Assembly (NCBI RefSeq): GCF_009601025.1
Contig: NZ_WIVE01000003.1
Coordinates: forward strand, 1-64,000
Direction: 5' to 3'
DNA: 64,000 nucleotides
Origin: Roseospira navarrensis
GTDB taxonomy: Bacteria; Pseudomonadota; Alphaproteobacteria; Rhodospirillales; Rhodospirillaceae
Each line of letters opens with the position of its first letter. The first letter of the stretch is position 1. The notes under the pieces were generated by a model. It did no database searches. It was given only the letters and a program-made list of their open reading frames with translations, and was not told where the DNA came from. This document shows positions 37,857 through 46,904 of the stretch, piece by piece. The position numbers and the translations under genes are program-made.

Positions 37857-39024
37857 CCTGCAACGTCTCCAGGTCGCGCAAGGCGCCGAGGAAACCGGGG
37901 CGACGGCCCCAGTGGGAAATGACGGTCAAGGCCGTCTCTTCCGACACCCGATTGAAGAAGTCGGCGGCCACGGCCGGGTCCTCGACCCCGCCGCCGGCCA
38001 CTTCGACCTTCATGCCCGCGGTGACGGCGACGAAATCCAGGAACTCCTTGACGGTCATCCCGAGGGCCGTGCAGACGATGGCCAGCGCCTCGCTGGTCGG
38101 CTCGAACAGGATGCGCCGCACCAGCACCTTGCGCAGGCCCAGCCCCTTGCTGATGAGGGCGACGACCAGCCGGACGTCCCCGGCCGCCATGGCGGAGATC
38201 ACCAGACGTTTAAGTCTTTCCTTGTCGGACGCGATCGAGTCCGCCAGCGCATCCGCCTTGCCTTCCAGACCGTCGTCGCCGGCCGCGATCTCGACATCCC
38301 GCAGCACGCTGTCCAGGTTCTCGTCCAGGGTGTTCGCCGAGATGTCCCAGTTGGTCAGGATGTACTGACGCAACGCAGCCGAGACCCAGTGGCACAGCTT
38401 GCGCGCCAGTTCCGGCGTCAGCTCGGCGCGTTTGACCAGCGGCTCATGGAACCGGCGCTCGGTGCGAGCCCGCTCCACCAGATAGGCCAGGGTGGCCTCG
38501 GCAATGGCGGCGGTGTCGTTGCGCAGCAACTCCACGATCACGTCGGATTCGCCCACGCGCGCGATGATGTCGGACACCGTTTCCGACAGATGCGGACGCT
38601 TGGCGATCGTCATGCGGTGTTCGATCGCCTTGTGGCGGACCAGTTCGATCAGGTCTTCGTCGCGCAGCACCCGGCTGCGCAGCAGGATCGGATAGGCGAT
38701 TTCGATGGGTTCGTTCGCCAGGAACCAGATCAGGTCATGCGGGCAGTCGCCGGTATCGGCCAGCAGTTGCACCAGCCGGTCCCGGATGGAGCGCTCCAGC
38801 TTGAAGATCAGCGTCCGCAGGATGTCGCTCAGCAGGGTTCGTTCGGTGTCCGTCAGCGCACCGGGCCTATCGCCCAGCAGGTCGATCATGAACGACGCCA
38901 GCGCCGCCCGGGATTCCTGAGAACGCTGCCGGGCCAATTCCATGAGGTAATGCGAGTCGAACGGCTTCGCATCGCTCAAGGCGCTATCTCGTTCATTCTT
39001 TGTCATCGCAGGGTTGTGATGCAC
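37849..39024 (-). CDS. DUF2336 domain-containing protein
   Basis: This 391-residue protein matches the DUF2336 family, helical-repeat proteins common in alphaproteobacteria and often near signalling genes. Repeating helices such as EPIEIAYPILLRSRVLRDED, LVRHKAIEHRMTIAKR and NDTAAIAEATLAYLVE are visible. There is no signal peptide. The GTG at 39024 has AGGGGG upstream and is preferred over an ATG 18 bases later. It is coupled to the PAS-LuxR gene downstream, which suggests it acts with that regulator. Its biochemical role is unknown. Confidence 0.85.
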   Translation of the reverse strand: MHHNPAMTKNERDSALSDAKPFDSHYLMELARQRSQESRAALASFMIDLLGDRPGALTDTERTLLSDILRTLIFKLERSIRDRLVQLLADTGDCPHDLIWFLANEPIEIAYPILLRSRVLRDEDLIELVRHKAIEHRMTIAKRPHLSETVSDIIARVGESDVIVELLRNDTAAIAEATLAYLVERARTERRFHEPLVKRAELTPELARKLCHWVSAALRQYILTNWDISANTLDENLDSVLRDVEIAAGDDGLEGKADALADSIASDKERLKRLVISAMAAGDVRLVVALISKGLGLRKVLVRRILFEPTSEALAIVCTALGMTVKEFLDFVAVTAGMKVEVAGGGVEDPAVAADFFNRVSEETALTVISHWGRRPGFLGALRDLETLQDE

Positions 39025-39674
39025 GCTGGCCCCCTGATCTCACGTCTACGTCTCGCCCCGGCCCTTCTTTCGGCGACGAGGCCGAAACGCCATGGTACGG
39101 TGCGCGACCGCGCGTCGGGAAGCCGCTCCCCCAAAAAAGCCGTGGGCCGCGAACCGTTTCTCGCCGCCCCCGGACGGATCATCCCGACCACCATGCTGAG
39201 CCTTTCCCGACGGCGATAAAAGCAAAACACCCGTCAAATTGTACAGCACAACGACGGGTGTGCCAATTCCGCCACAAACCGCAGCGTGTCGTCCGCGCGC
39301 CAGCCTCAGTGGAGACATGTATTTTAGAATGCTCCCATGAAGAGTCAATCTCTCCAAACTACAGTGTCCATTGGTCACTATTCCCGAAGTCACGACCACG
39401 CGCGGCGGCCGGACCTCGGGCGTGCTCCAGGACCCGCGCCAGTTGCCGTCTTGCGGGGCGCAAAGTCCGCCCCCCAGCCCGGCGCACGGCGCGGCCGGTC
39501 TCGACGGTATCGGGTCTTGGCGCGACGCCCTCGGGAGCGGATCGCTCGTTTTGAACGGCCCCGGTCATTTCTTGGTCGGGTCCGTTGCCGAAAGCCCGGG
39601 CCGTCCGGCCCGATCACCGGACTCGCCCACCGCTCCGCCCCCTCAGCCCCCCGCAACACGAGGCCCTCGACCCC
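39025..39674. other. 650-base gap without a clear gene, with one hairpin
   Basis: No credible coding frame was found. ACACCCGTC (39227-39235) and GACGGGTGT (39253-39261) form a perfect 9-bp stem with a 17-base loop. The segment 39215-39390 is more AT-rich than its surroundings and could hold promoters or a small RNA, but nothing is recognisable. Confidence 0.5.
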
Positions 39675-39944
39675 ATGGATCATGACCGCATCGCCGACGC
39701 CATCCTGACCGCCGTGACAGAGCGGGGCCCCGGCAAGACGCTCTGCCCGTCCGAGGTCGCGCGCACCCTGGCCGGCGACGGACCGGACTGGCGCCCGTGG
39801 CTGCGGTCGGTGCGCGCCACGGCGATCGCGCTGGCGAAAGACGGGCGCATCGGAATCTACCGCAAGGGCAAGCCGGTTTCCGATCCGGGCGCGGTCAAGG
39901 GCGTCATCCGCCTGGGCGTCGCGCCCGGCCAGCCGTCCGGTTGA
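39675..39944 (+). CDS. DUF3253 small protein
   Basis: This 89-residue protein matches DUF3253, a small winged-helix-like family. The pattern ADAILTAVTERGPGKTLCPS followed by EVARTL, then VRATAIALAKDGRIGIYRKG and GVIRLG, is characteristic. It has no signal peptide or membrane helix. The ATG after GACCCC was chosen; the upstream frame is Pro/Arg-rich and non-coding. It is convergent with msrQ, 8 bases away. Function is unknown; DNA binding is possible from the fold. Confidence 0.8.
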   Translation: MDHDRIADAILTAVTERGPGKTLCPSEVARTLAGDGPDWRPWLRSVRATAIALAKDGRIGIYRKGKPVSDPGAVKGVIRLGVAPGQPSG

Positions 39945-39952
39945 GGTCCCCC

Positions 39953-40633
39953 TCAAACCGATCGGCCGACGATCCAGCGCCCCAGACGGATCCCGTACAG
40001 CAGCACCAGGAGGGCGATGTAAATCATCGGCTCCGTGATATCCGCCTTGACCATCATCAGGTAATGGGCGGCCCCCAGAGCGCCGGCCACATACACCAGG
40101 CGGTGGAGCCGCTTCCAGCGCCGCCCGCCCAGCCGCCGGACCATGGCCTGCGGCGAGGTGGCGGCCAGCGGGATCAGAGTCAACAAGCCCGCCATGCCCA
40201 CCATGATGTATGGCCGCTCGGTCAGGTCCGAGATCATGGTGGGTCCGTGCAGCCCGATGTCCACCACCGCATAGGCGGTGACATGCAGCACCGCATAGGC
40301 AAAGGACCACAGGCCCACCATGCGGCGATAGCGGATGGGCCGCGTCGAGCCGGTCAGGTAGCGCAGCGGCGAGATGGCCAGGGTCGCGACCAGCAGTCGC
40401 AGCGCCCAGTCCCCCAGGTGGCGGACGATGGTCTCCACCGGATTGACGCCCAGGTCGCCGGTCGCCGCCCACAGGCCGAGGGCCGCCAGCGGCGCGCCGC
40501 AGGCGCCGAAGACGGCCCACCACCACACGCGGTCCTTCACGGGGGCGCGCCGACGCTCGCGCCCTCGCGGCGCGGCCTTGCCGGTCCGGTCCGCCATGGA
40601 CCCGGCGGGGTGCGCGGAAACGGCTGTCGTCAT
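39953..40633 (-). CDS. msrQ: MsrQ haem-binding membrane subunit of the MsrPQ system
   Basis: This 226-residue membrane protein passes electrons from the quinone pool to the periplasmic methionine sulfoxide reductase MsrP. About six helices are visible, with histidines for haem in FAYAVLHVTAY and in KRLHRLVYVAGALGAAHYL. The N-terminal 35 residues are a basic cytoplasmic extension. It starts 23 bases after the msrP stop, in the usual msrP-msrQ order. Confidence 0.94.
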   Translation of the reverse strand: MTTAVSAHPAGSMADRTGKAAPRGRERRRAPVKDRVWWWAVFGACGAPLAALGLWAATGDLGVNPVETIVRHLGDWALRLLVATLAISPLRYLTGSTRPIRYRRMVGLWSFAYAVLHVTAYAVVDIGLHGPTMISDLTERPYIMVGMAGLLTLIPLAATSPQAMVRRLGGRRWKRLHRLVYVAGALGAAHYLMMVKADITEPMIYIALLVLLYGIRLGRWIVGRSV

Positions 40634-40656
40634 GGCCGGTCACACCCCCGCATCGG

Positions 40657-41631
40657 CTAGAACTGCTTGGACAGGTCCATGCCGGCATACAGCGAGGCCA
40701 CCTGCTCCCCGTACCCGTTGAACATGAGGGTCGGACGCCGGCCCCATTCGCCGATGCGGCGCTCGCGCGCCTGGCTCCAGCGGGGGTGGCTGACCTCGGG
40801 GTTCACATTGGCATAGAAGCCATACTCGTAGGGCTGGGACATGTTCCAGCTCGTGGCCGGCTCGGTTACCGTGAACGAGATTCGGACGATCGACTTGATG
40901 GACTTGAAGCCGTACTTCCAGGGCACCACCAGACGCACCGGCGCGCCGTTCTGCTTCGGCATGACGCGCCCGTACAGACCGACGCCCAGGATGGTGAGGG
41001 GATTCATGGCCTCGTCCATGCGCAGCCCCTCGCGGTAGGGCCAGTCGAGCACCCGGCTGCGCTGGCCGGGCATCTGGGTCGGGTCCTCCAGGGTCTCGAA
41101 GGCCACGTATTTCGCGTTGCCGGTGGGCTCGAAGCGCGCCAGCACCTTGGCCAGCGGGATGCCCACCCAGGGGATGACCATCGACCACGCCTCGACGCAG
41201 CGCAGACGATAGATGCGCTCCTCCAACTGGTGGCTGGCCATCAACTCCTCGGCCCCGAGAACGCCCGGCTTTGCGCATTCCCCGTCCACCCGGATGTCCC
41301 AGGGCGAGGTCTTCAGATCGGGCGCGTAGCGGGCCGGATCCTCCTTGGAGGTCCCGAACTCATAGAAGTTGTTGTAGGTCGTGATCTGGTCGAAGGCGTT
41401 CAGGTCCTCGTCGGTCGAGAACCGGCTGGGCGCGACGTCCGGCAGTTGGCGGAAGTCCTCCATCTCGGCGGCTCCGGCGGACCGGGCGGTCAGGCCGAGC
41501 ATGCTTCCGGCCAACCCGGACAGGGCGGCCACACCGGCCCCCTGCATCAGGCGGCGGCGGTTCAGATAGACGGCCTCCGGCGTGATCTCGGACGGACGCG
41601 GGTCTGTGGACGATCGAAAGCGGAAGAGCAT
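40657..41631 (-). CDS. msrP: MsrP periplasmic methionine sulfoxide reductase (molybdoenzyme)
   Basis: This 324-residue molybdopterin enzyme repairs oxidised methionine in periplasmic proteins. The N-terminus has a Tat signal ([20 protein letters not shown]). The Mo-binding Cys is in [17 protein letters not shown], followed by the SUOX-type fold ([20 protein letters not shown]). The ATG at MLFRFRSS is preferred, since AGGAGAGGA lies upstream; an earlier start would add only 8 residues. It is coupled to msrQ downstream and preceded by lolA. Confidence 0.95.
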   Translation of the reverse strand: MLFRFRSSTDPRPSEITPEAVYLNRRRLMQGAGVAALSGLAGSMLGLTARSAGAAEMEDFRQLPDVAPSRFSTDEDLNAFDQITTYNNFYEFGTSKEDPARYAPDLKTSPWDIRVDGECAKPGVLGAEELMASHQLEERIYRLRCVEAWSMVIPWVGIPLAKVLARFEPTGNAKYVAFETLEDPTQMPGQRSRVLDWPYREGLRMDEAMNPLTILGVGLYGRVMPKQNGAPVRLVVPWKYGFKSIKSIVRISFTVTEPATSWNMSQPYEYGFYANVNPEVSHPRWSQARERRIGEWGRRPTLMFNGYGEQVASLYAGMDLSKQF

Positions 41632-41761
41632 GGGTCTCGGTCCTCTCCTGAGCAAGACACGGGGGCGAGGCGTCCCGGGAGTCCCTGTGGATGTGGGAGC
41701 CGATGCTCGCTTTGGAATGTGTCCATTTTGCGTTGGGTAAAGACCGAACCGGCGGCGCCGC

Positions 41762-42433
41762 CTATTGCCGGCTGTAGCCGGGCTTTTCCTGATACTTGAA
41801 CAGGTCGGAGTCCAGATCGACGCCGAAGCGCGGCGTGAACAGGGTGACCGTCACCTCGATGTTCTGCGCGTCGCGCACGCGCCATTGGCGCAGTTCCATG
41901 GGCGACAGGGCGAACACCAGGGTCAAAACGCCCTGCCCCGGGTCGTCGGTCTGCACCAGGTCGATCTCAAGCAGGCCGCCGCCTTTGCGCATCCCGGTCA
42001 CGGTGATGTCGGGATCGGTGAACTCGACCCGCTCGCGCAGCAGGATGCCCAGCGGCGTATCGTTCAGCCCGATGTAGCTGACCTGATCCAGTTCGCCGTC
42101 CTCGAAGATGACGTAGTTGCCGTTGGCGACCACCAGAATGTCCGCCGGCGGATCGTACTCGATGCGCAGGCGCCCGGGCCGCTGCAGATAGACCGTCCCC
42201 TCGGCATAGTTGCCGCGCGACGAGGTCTGGGCGAACCGGGCCCGCATGGTCTGGATGGCATTGAGGGTCTGGGCGGCCTGCTTGAGCAGCACCGCCTCTT
42301 CGGTGGTCATCAGATAGGGCTGCGGACGCTGCGCATGCACCTCGGCCGGGGCGGTCACCCAGCCGGCGGCCAGGATTGCGGCCGCCACGGCCAGCAGGGA
42401 ACTCCGGCGGAGGGAACGGAACAGGCGGACCAT
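41762..42433 (-). CDS. lolA: Outer-membrane lipoprotein carrier LolA family
   Basis: This 223-residue periplasmic protein should carry lipoproteins from LolCDE to the outer membrane. A signal peptide ends near EVHAQ, and the LolA core is seen in [33 protein letters not shown] and [26 protein letters not shown] lies before the ATG. A hairpin and a near-perfect palindrome stand upstream, between it and the divergent gene at 42708. No LolB gene is nearby. Confidence 0.92.
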   Translation of the reverse strand: MVRLFRSLRRSSLLAVAAAILAAGWVTAPAEVHAQRPQPYLMTTEEAVLLKQAAQTLNAIQTMRARFAQTSSRGNYAEGTVYLQRPGRLRIEYDPPADILVVANGNYVIFEDGELDQVSYIGLNDTPLGILLRERVEFTDPDITVTGMRKGGGLLEIDLVQTDDPGQGVLTLVFALSPMELRQWRVRDAQNIEVTVTLFTPRFGVDLDSDLFKYQEKPGYSRQ

Positions 42434-42475
42434 GGGGGCTCCTCGAACGAACGGCGGGACGGGTCATACTGGCCG

Positions 42476-42505
42476 GCTCTTGTCCTGTCTCGTCAGGACA
42501 AGAGC
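42476..42505. repeat. 12-bp perfect hairpin upstream of lolA
   Basis: GCTCTTGTCCTG and CAGGACAAGAGC enclose a 6-base loop. It lies in the 5' region of lolA and could act as an operator, an RNA element in the lolA leader, or a terminator for upstream leftward transcription. Confidence 0.65.
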
Positions 42506-42520
42506 CATACGCCGGACGGT

Positions 42521-42540
42521 ATCAGACACTAGCGTCTGAT
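42521..42540. promoter_or_regulatory. 20-bp palindrome, candidate operator
   Basis: ATCAGACACTAGCGTCTGAT is symmetric except for one pair around its centre (18 of 20 bases). It sits between divergent lolA and the gene at 42708, as expected for a dimeric repressor site. The regulator is unknown. Confidence 0.45.
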
Positions 42541-42707
42541 TGTGGCGCGAAAAAGAGGGGGTCCGCCCGGCAAGTCTTGCCGCCGTGGGCAGCCGTGCAG
42601 GCCATTCCTGCCCGCCGCGCCGGACGAGGGGACCCGAACCGCGCCAGAAACTCCGGCCGGATGGGTGGCACATGGTTTGCTGCGTCGGGCGCGAGGAGGG
42701 TCCGCCC

Positions 42708-44231
42708 ATGTCGATAGACGCCGTCGGCTCAGATCACGCCGCGCCGGCCCTGAGAGAGGCGCCGCGCCCCATGTACGAGGGGCAGCCATACTATACGTTT
42801 GACGATGTGGTGGAGAGCTTCAGCTTCTGGGACGTGCTGGACATCTTCAACCCGCTGCAGCACATCCCGCTCGTCAGCACCCTCTATCGCGAACTGACCG
42901 GCGACGAGATCGGCGGCTTCGCCCGCATCGCAGGCGGCGCCCTGTATGGCGGCGGCGCGATCGGCGCGGCCGTGGGCGTCGCCAACATGGCCTTCGATGC
43001 CATCACCGACGGCGGACCGGCCCAGATCGCCAGAGGCGCGTTCGATACGGTGTTCGGAGACGACCCGCCCGCGTCCGGCCCGGCCATCGGCACCGACGCG
43101 GCCGGCGCGACGACGCTGGCCGCCGCCCCGTTGGGCGGATCCCTCCTCACCGACGGCACGCCGGGCGGCGGCGCATCGGCCGGCGGCGGCCGTTTCGCGC
43201 CGGGCTCCCTCCTGATGGCGTCGCTGGCGCGCGCGCCGGACCTGCCGGGACAGACCGCGGGCGGCGGCCTGCCCAACGGCCCGCTGGCCGGCGACATGCT
43301 CACGGGCCCGGCGGCGGTGGCCGGGACCACACCCCGCCCCGAAGCGGTCGGGGGTGACGTGCTGACGCTCAACACCGCCCAGGCGTCGGCCTTGGCCGCC
43401 TTCGTCGCCCAGCAGAGCGGCGGCGCGCGCGGCGCCGACCCCGCCGGCCGGACCGCCGGCACGACCGCCGCGGCGGCCGCCGCGGGACCCGATGGGGTCG
43501 CCCGGCCCGGCCTTGCCGCCGCCCCCTCCCCCTCCAGCAGCCCGGATGGCCAGAGCCAGGACATGCACCAGAATCCCGACTTCTCCGATCGCCCTGACGA
43601 CCGCGACACCCGCCAACAGGCGGCCGCCCTCGCCATGCCGCCGGAGATCCAGCGGGGCCGCGAGGCCCATCAGGCCCTGCTCGCCGAGGCCCGCGCCGCC
43701 ATGGGCGCGCCGGAGGCCGCCGGCGCCCTCGCCGGTCAGATGGTGCCCCAGATGGCCGGGCAGGCGGGCGGCGCTCCCGCGCCCACCGACAGCCGCCGGA
43801 CCGGCATGACCCTTGCCGACTACCGCGCCAACCCGAACCGGCGCGCCGAGGGCCAGCCCCGCCCGTTCGGGACCACGGCGCCCGCCGGCGGCGGCCGCGC
43901 CGTCTCGGGCGTGCTGCCCGATGCCGCCACCATGGCCGGCCTGATGGAGCGCGGCGAGACCCTGGCCACGGCAGTGGCCCGCCAGGGCGAGCGCACCACC
44001 GCCAGCGTCCAGCCGCCGGTCCACGGCGCCGGGGACCTGGACTTCCGGGCCATGCCGCTGGCCTCCGAGCGTCCGGCAAGGCCCGCCACCGCCGCCACCG
44101 CCGCCACGACGCCGATGGCACCCGCGTCCGGACGGCCGGTGGCCGCGCAGCCCTGGTTCTCGGATCGCGTGATGGACGCCATGCGCCGCTATGACGCGAC
44201 CCGCGACGACGGCCGGGCGCCCGCCACGTGA
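42708..44231 (+). CDS. Ala/Gly/Pro-rich protein of unknown function
   Basis: This 507-residue protein has a conserved-looking N-terminal part of about 100 residues (FSFWDVLDIFNPLQHIPLVS and YRELTGDEIGGFARIAGGAL) that ends in a glycine-zipper stretch (GGALYGGGAIGAAVGVANMA), possibly membrane-inserting. The remaining 400 residues are low-complexity and disordered, except for a C-terminal motif, AQPWFSDRVMDAMRRYDA. I recognise no family. GAGGAGGG precedes the ATG. Its stop shares one base with the start of the L,D-transpeptidase gene, so a cell-envelope role is possible. Confidence 0.8.
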   Translation: MSIDAVGSDHAAPALREAPRPMYEGQPYYTFDDVVESFSFWDVLDIFNPLQHIPLVSTLYRELTGDEIGGFARIAGGALYGGGAIGAAVGVANMAFDAITDGGPAQIARGAFDTVFGDDPPASGPAIGTDAAGATTLAAAPLGGSLLTDGTPGGGASAGGGRFAPGSLLMASLARAPDLPGQTAGGGLPNGPLAGDMLTGPAAVAGTTPRPEAVGGDVLTLNTAQASALAAFVAQQSGGARGADPAGRTAGTTAAAAAAGPDGVARPGLAAAPSPSSSPDGQSQDMHQNPDFSDRPDDRDTRQQAAALAMPPEIQRGREAHQALLAEARAAMGAPEAAGALAGQMVPQMAGQAGGAPAPTDSRRTGMTLADYRANPNRRAEGQPRPFGTTAPAGGGRAVSGVLPDAATMAGLMERGETLATAVARQGERTTASVQPPVHGAGDLDFRAMPLASERPARPATAATAATTPMAPASGRPVAAQPWFSDRVMDAMRRYDATRDDGRAPAT

Positions 44232-44794
44232 TGAACGAGGCGGGCACGCTCGACGTCTCCGCGGACGGCTGGCTGCGTGTCGGCAACAGTGCGCCCCGGG
44301 CCTGCGCCCTGGGCCGCGCCGGCGTGACCGCCGACAAGCGCGAGGGCGACGGCGCCACCCCCCTTGGTGCGTGGCCCCTCCGTCGCGTGTTCTATCGGCC
44401 GGACCGCCTGCCGACGCCCCCCGACGTGGGCCGTTCCCGGTTGCCGGTCGATCCCCTCACGTCGGGCATGGGGTGGTGCGACGACCCCACCCATGCCGAC
44501 TACAACCGACTGATCGCCCTGCCCCATCCGGCCGGGCACGAGACCCTGTGGCGCGACGACGGTCTTTACGATGTCATTGTGGTGCTCGGCCACAACGACG
44601 ATCCGCCGGTTCCCGGGCAGGGCAGCGCCATCTTCCTGCATTGCGCGCGGCCGGACCCGGCCGGCCCGCACGGGTTCAGCCCGACCGCCGGATGCGTGGC
44701 CCTGCCCCGGCCCGACCTGCTCGATCTGCTCGCCGGCCTGGCCCCGCCGCCGGTCCTGTTGCGTGTTTCGGTCGGCGACCAAGGCGCGCCCTGA
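44231..44794 (+). CDS. L,D-transpeptidase (YkuD family)
   Basis: This 187-residue protein has the YkuD catalytic region with the His in IFLHCARPD and the active Cys in FSPTAGCVALPR. The family cross-links peptidoglycan or attaches proteins to it. No signal peptide is seen, which is unusual for an enzyme that works in the periplasm, although cytoplasmic-looking members of this subfamily are common in alphaproteobacteria. The ATG follows a GTG and shares a base with the preceding stop. The short domain lacks a peptidoglycan-binding module. Confidence 0.85.
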   Translation: MNEAGTLDVSADGWLRVGNSAPRACALGRAGVTADKREGDGATPLGAWPLRRVFYRPDRLPTPPDVGRSRLPVDPLTSGMGWCDDPTHADYNRLIALPHPAGHETLWRDDGLYDVIVVLGHNDDPPVPGQGSAIFLHCARPDPAGPHGFSPTAGCVALPRPDLLDLLAGLAPPPVLLRVSVGDQGAP

Positions 44795-45150
44795 TCGAAA
44801 CGGCCCCCGCGCCGCCCTGCACGCAACACAGCGCACACCGGAGCCCGACTTTTAGGCAGGTTGCGTTTCGAGATTCCTTTCCCCATACTTCCTGGAGAAA
44901 AGTTTGGAGCCTTCCCCTCCCGGGTCCGGCAGGATTGCGGGCGATGTGTTGTGTGAAACCACGCGGGAGACCTTTGGGGGCGCCCGCCGGTGGGTCGCAC
45001 TGATTTGGAGAGGCGTCCGGATCGGGTGGGATGTTGGGTCCCGCCCTTTACAGGGGCCGAGATCCGCCATCTCCTGATCCAACGCAGGGCGTCGGGCGGA
45101 CTCAGTGGACCCCACCGCACGCCGCCGCATGAAGCGAAACAAGGCCTGCC
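44795..45150 (+). other. Leader region before the exopolysaccharide genes
   Basis: About 355 bases without a gene. It must hold the promoter of the operon at 45151, but no clear -35/-10 pair, operator or riboswitch fold was recognised. Confidence 0.4.
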
Positions 45151-46794
45151 ATGAACATGCAATCCTACGAAGACGACGAAAAGCCGTTTGAGTTCGATCT
45201 GGGGCTGATCTGGCGTGTCGCCCGGCGCCGTTTCTGGTTTTTCGTGCTGCCGACACTGTTCTTCGGAAGCATTGCCCTGGTGGCCGCCAAGCTTCTGCCG
45301 CCCTCCTACATGTCGAAGGCGACCATCGCCATCGAGCAGCCGAACGTGCCGGCGGACCTCATCAATTCGACCGTCACGAGCATCGCCGCCGAGCGGATCG
45401 AGCTGATCCGGCAGCGGTTCATCGCGACTGACAACCTGGTGCGCCTGATCCGGGAGCACGATCTCTACCCGTGGCGGCGCGAGACCGAAACACTCACCCA
45501 GATCGCCAGCACCATGCGGGACGATATCAGCGTCCAGTTGATCCAGCAGAAGTCCGGTCGCGAAACTTACACTGTCGCGTTCAGCGTGGGGTTCTCCTAC
45601 AGGTCGCCCGCGAAGGCCAAGGCGGTCGCCGATGCGCTGGTCTCCTGGTACCTGAGCGAGAACGCCCGCACCCGCCAGGAGCGGGCGCAGGAGACGGCCT
45701 CGTTCCTGGAACAGGAAACGCGCGCGGCCGAGCAGGAGGTGGACCGCCTGGCGAACGAACTCGCCAATTGGCGGGCGGCGAACCGGGACCGGCTGCCCGC
45801 CCAGCAGCCCATGATCCTGGAGCAGTTGAACGCCAAGCGACTGAACCTGCGGGACGCCACGTTCCGGCTTGAAGCGCTTCAGGGCGAGAAGACCTCGCTG
45901 GAGGCCAAACTGGAAGCGATGCGGGGCGACGTCGCCAATGCATCGTCGGGCCCCAGTGCTGGCGCGGTCGAGGCCGCTCGTCTGAACACGCTGCTGACCG
46001 ACTTGCGGAGCCGCCGGGTGGCGCTGTCCACCACCTACACCGACAGGCACCCGGATATGGCCCGCCTGGACCGCCAGATCGCGGAAATCCAGTCCCAGTT
46101 GTCCCGGCTGCCCGCCGCCGCCGTGGCGGGCGCGTCGTCCGGCGCCAATCCGGGCGCCCGGATCGAGGAGATGGAACTCCGGCTGGAAGCCATGGATCGG
46201 AGCATCCGCCTGACCGAGCGCTCCATTGCCGTGATCGAGGCGGAGATCCAGGAGGCGGAGCAACAGCTTGAGGAAAGCGCCAAGGTCGCCGATTCCTATC
46301 AGGCGCTGGTGCGCGCCCACCAGAGCGCCGTCGAGGACTTCAATGTCCTGCGCCGCAAGCAGATGGCCGCCGACATGGGCGCCTCGCTGGAGATCAACCA
46401 GAAAGCGGAGCGCTTTACGCTCATCGAGCCCCCGCAGTTGCCGAGCCAGCGGGAAGGGCTACCGCCGTTGCTCATTGCGCTCGGCGGCATCGTCGCCTCC
46501 GGCGGGCTGGGCGTCGGCAGCATGGCGGGGGCCGAGTTCCTTGACAAGCGGTTGCGCAGCACCAGGAAAGTGGAGGAGATCGTCGGCGCGGCGCCGTTGA
46601 TCGTGATCCCGGAAATCCGGACCCGACGGGAGCGCATCCTGAGGTGGACCATCCGGATCGCCGTGATGGTGTCCATCCTCACAGCGACGATCGGTGGATT
46701 GTGGTATGTGCATACCCAGGTCAAGCCGCTGGATATTCTCATCATCATCCTTGAACGGAAGATCGAAACACAGATCAACGCTCTGGGGCTCTAG
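45151..46794 (+). CDS. Exopolysaccharide chain-length determinant (Wzz/PCP type)
   Basis: This 547-residue membrane protein sets polysaccharide chain length. An N-terminal helix (about 28-48), long coiled coils (about 175-265 and 335-395) and C-terminal helices (about 455-475 and 505-525) give the PCP layout. The family string is EPPQLPSQREGLPPLLIALG before the membrane. Its shape fits the chain-length protein of XrtA-type (PEP-CTERM) exopolysaccharide loci. The cytoplasmic kinase domain is absent and supplied by the next gene. Confidence 0.88.
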   Translation: MNMQSYEDDEKPFEFDLGLIWRVARRRFWFFVLPTLFFGSIALVAAKLLPPSYMSKATIAIEQPNVPADLINSTVTSIAAERIELIRQRFIATDNLVRLIREHDLYPWRRETETLTQIASTMRDDISVQLIQQKSGRETYTVAFSVGFSYRSPAKAKAVADALVSWYLSENARTRQERAQETASFLEQETRAAEQEVDRLANELANWRAANRDRLPAQQPMILEQLNAKRLNLRDATFRLEALQGEKTSLEAKLEAMRGDVANASSGPSAGAVEAARLNTLLTDLRSRRVALSTTYTDRHPDMARLDRQIAEIQSQLSRLPAAAVAGASSGANPGARIEEMELRLEAMDRSIRLTERSIAVIEAEIQEAEQQLEESAKVADSYQALVRAHQSAVEDFNVLRRKQMAADMGASLEINQKAERFTLIEPPQLPSQREGLPPLLIALGGIVASGGLGVGSMAGAEFLDKRLRSTRKVEEIVGAAPLIVIPEIRTRRERILRWTIRIAVMVSILTATIGGLWYVHTQVKPLDILIIILERKIETQINALGL

Positions 46795-46904
46795 CGGCCC
46801 CGGGACCACCAGGACGGACTGACGGGACCTCCGTGCCCCGCGCCCCCCCCGGAGAGGGGGCTTGGTCAGCGGCACGGACCCCGGCTTCAGCCAGGAAGGC
46901 TTCC

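Noticed and set aside
39003-39554. Several short frames in the 650-base gap
   Set aside because: Each is Arg/Pro-rich with no ribosome-binding site and no recognisable motif.
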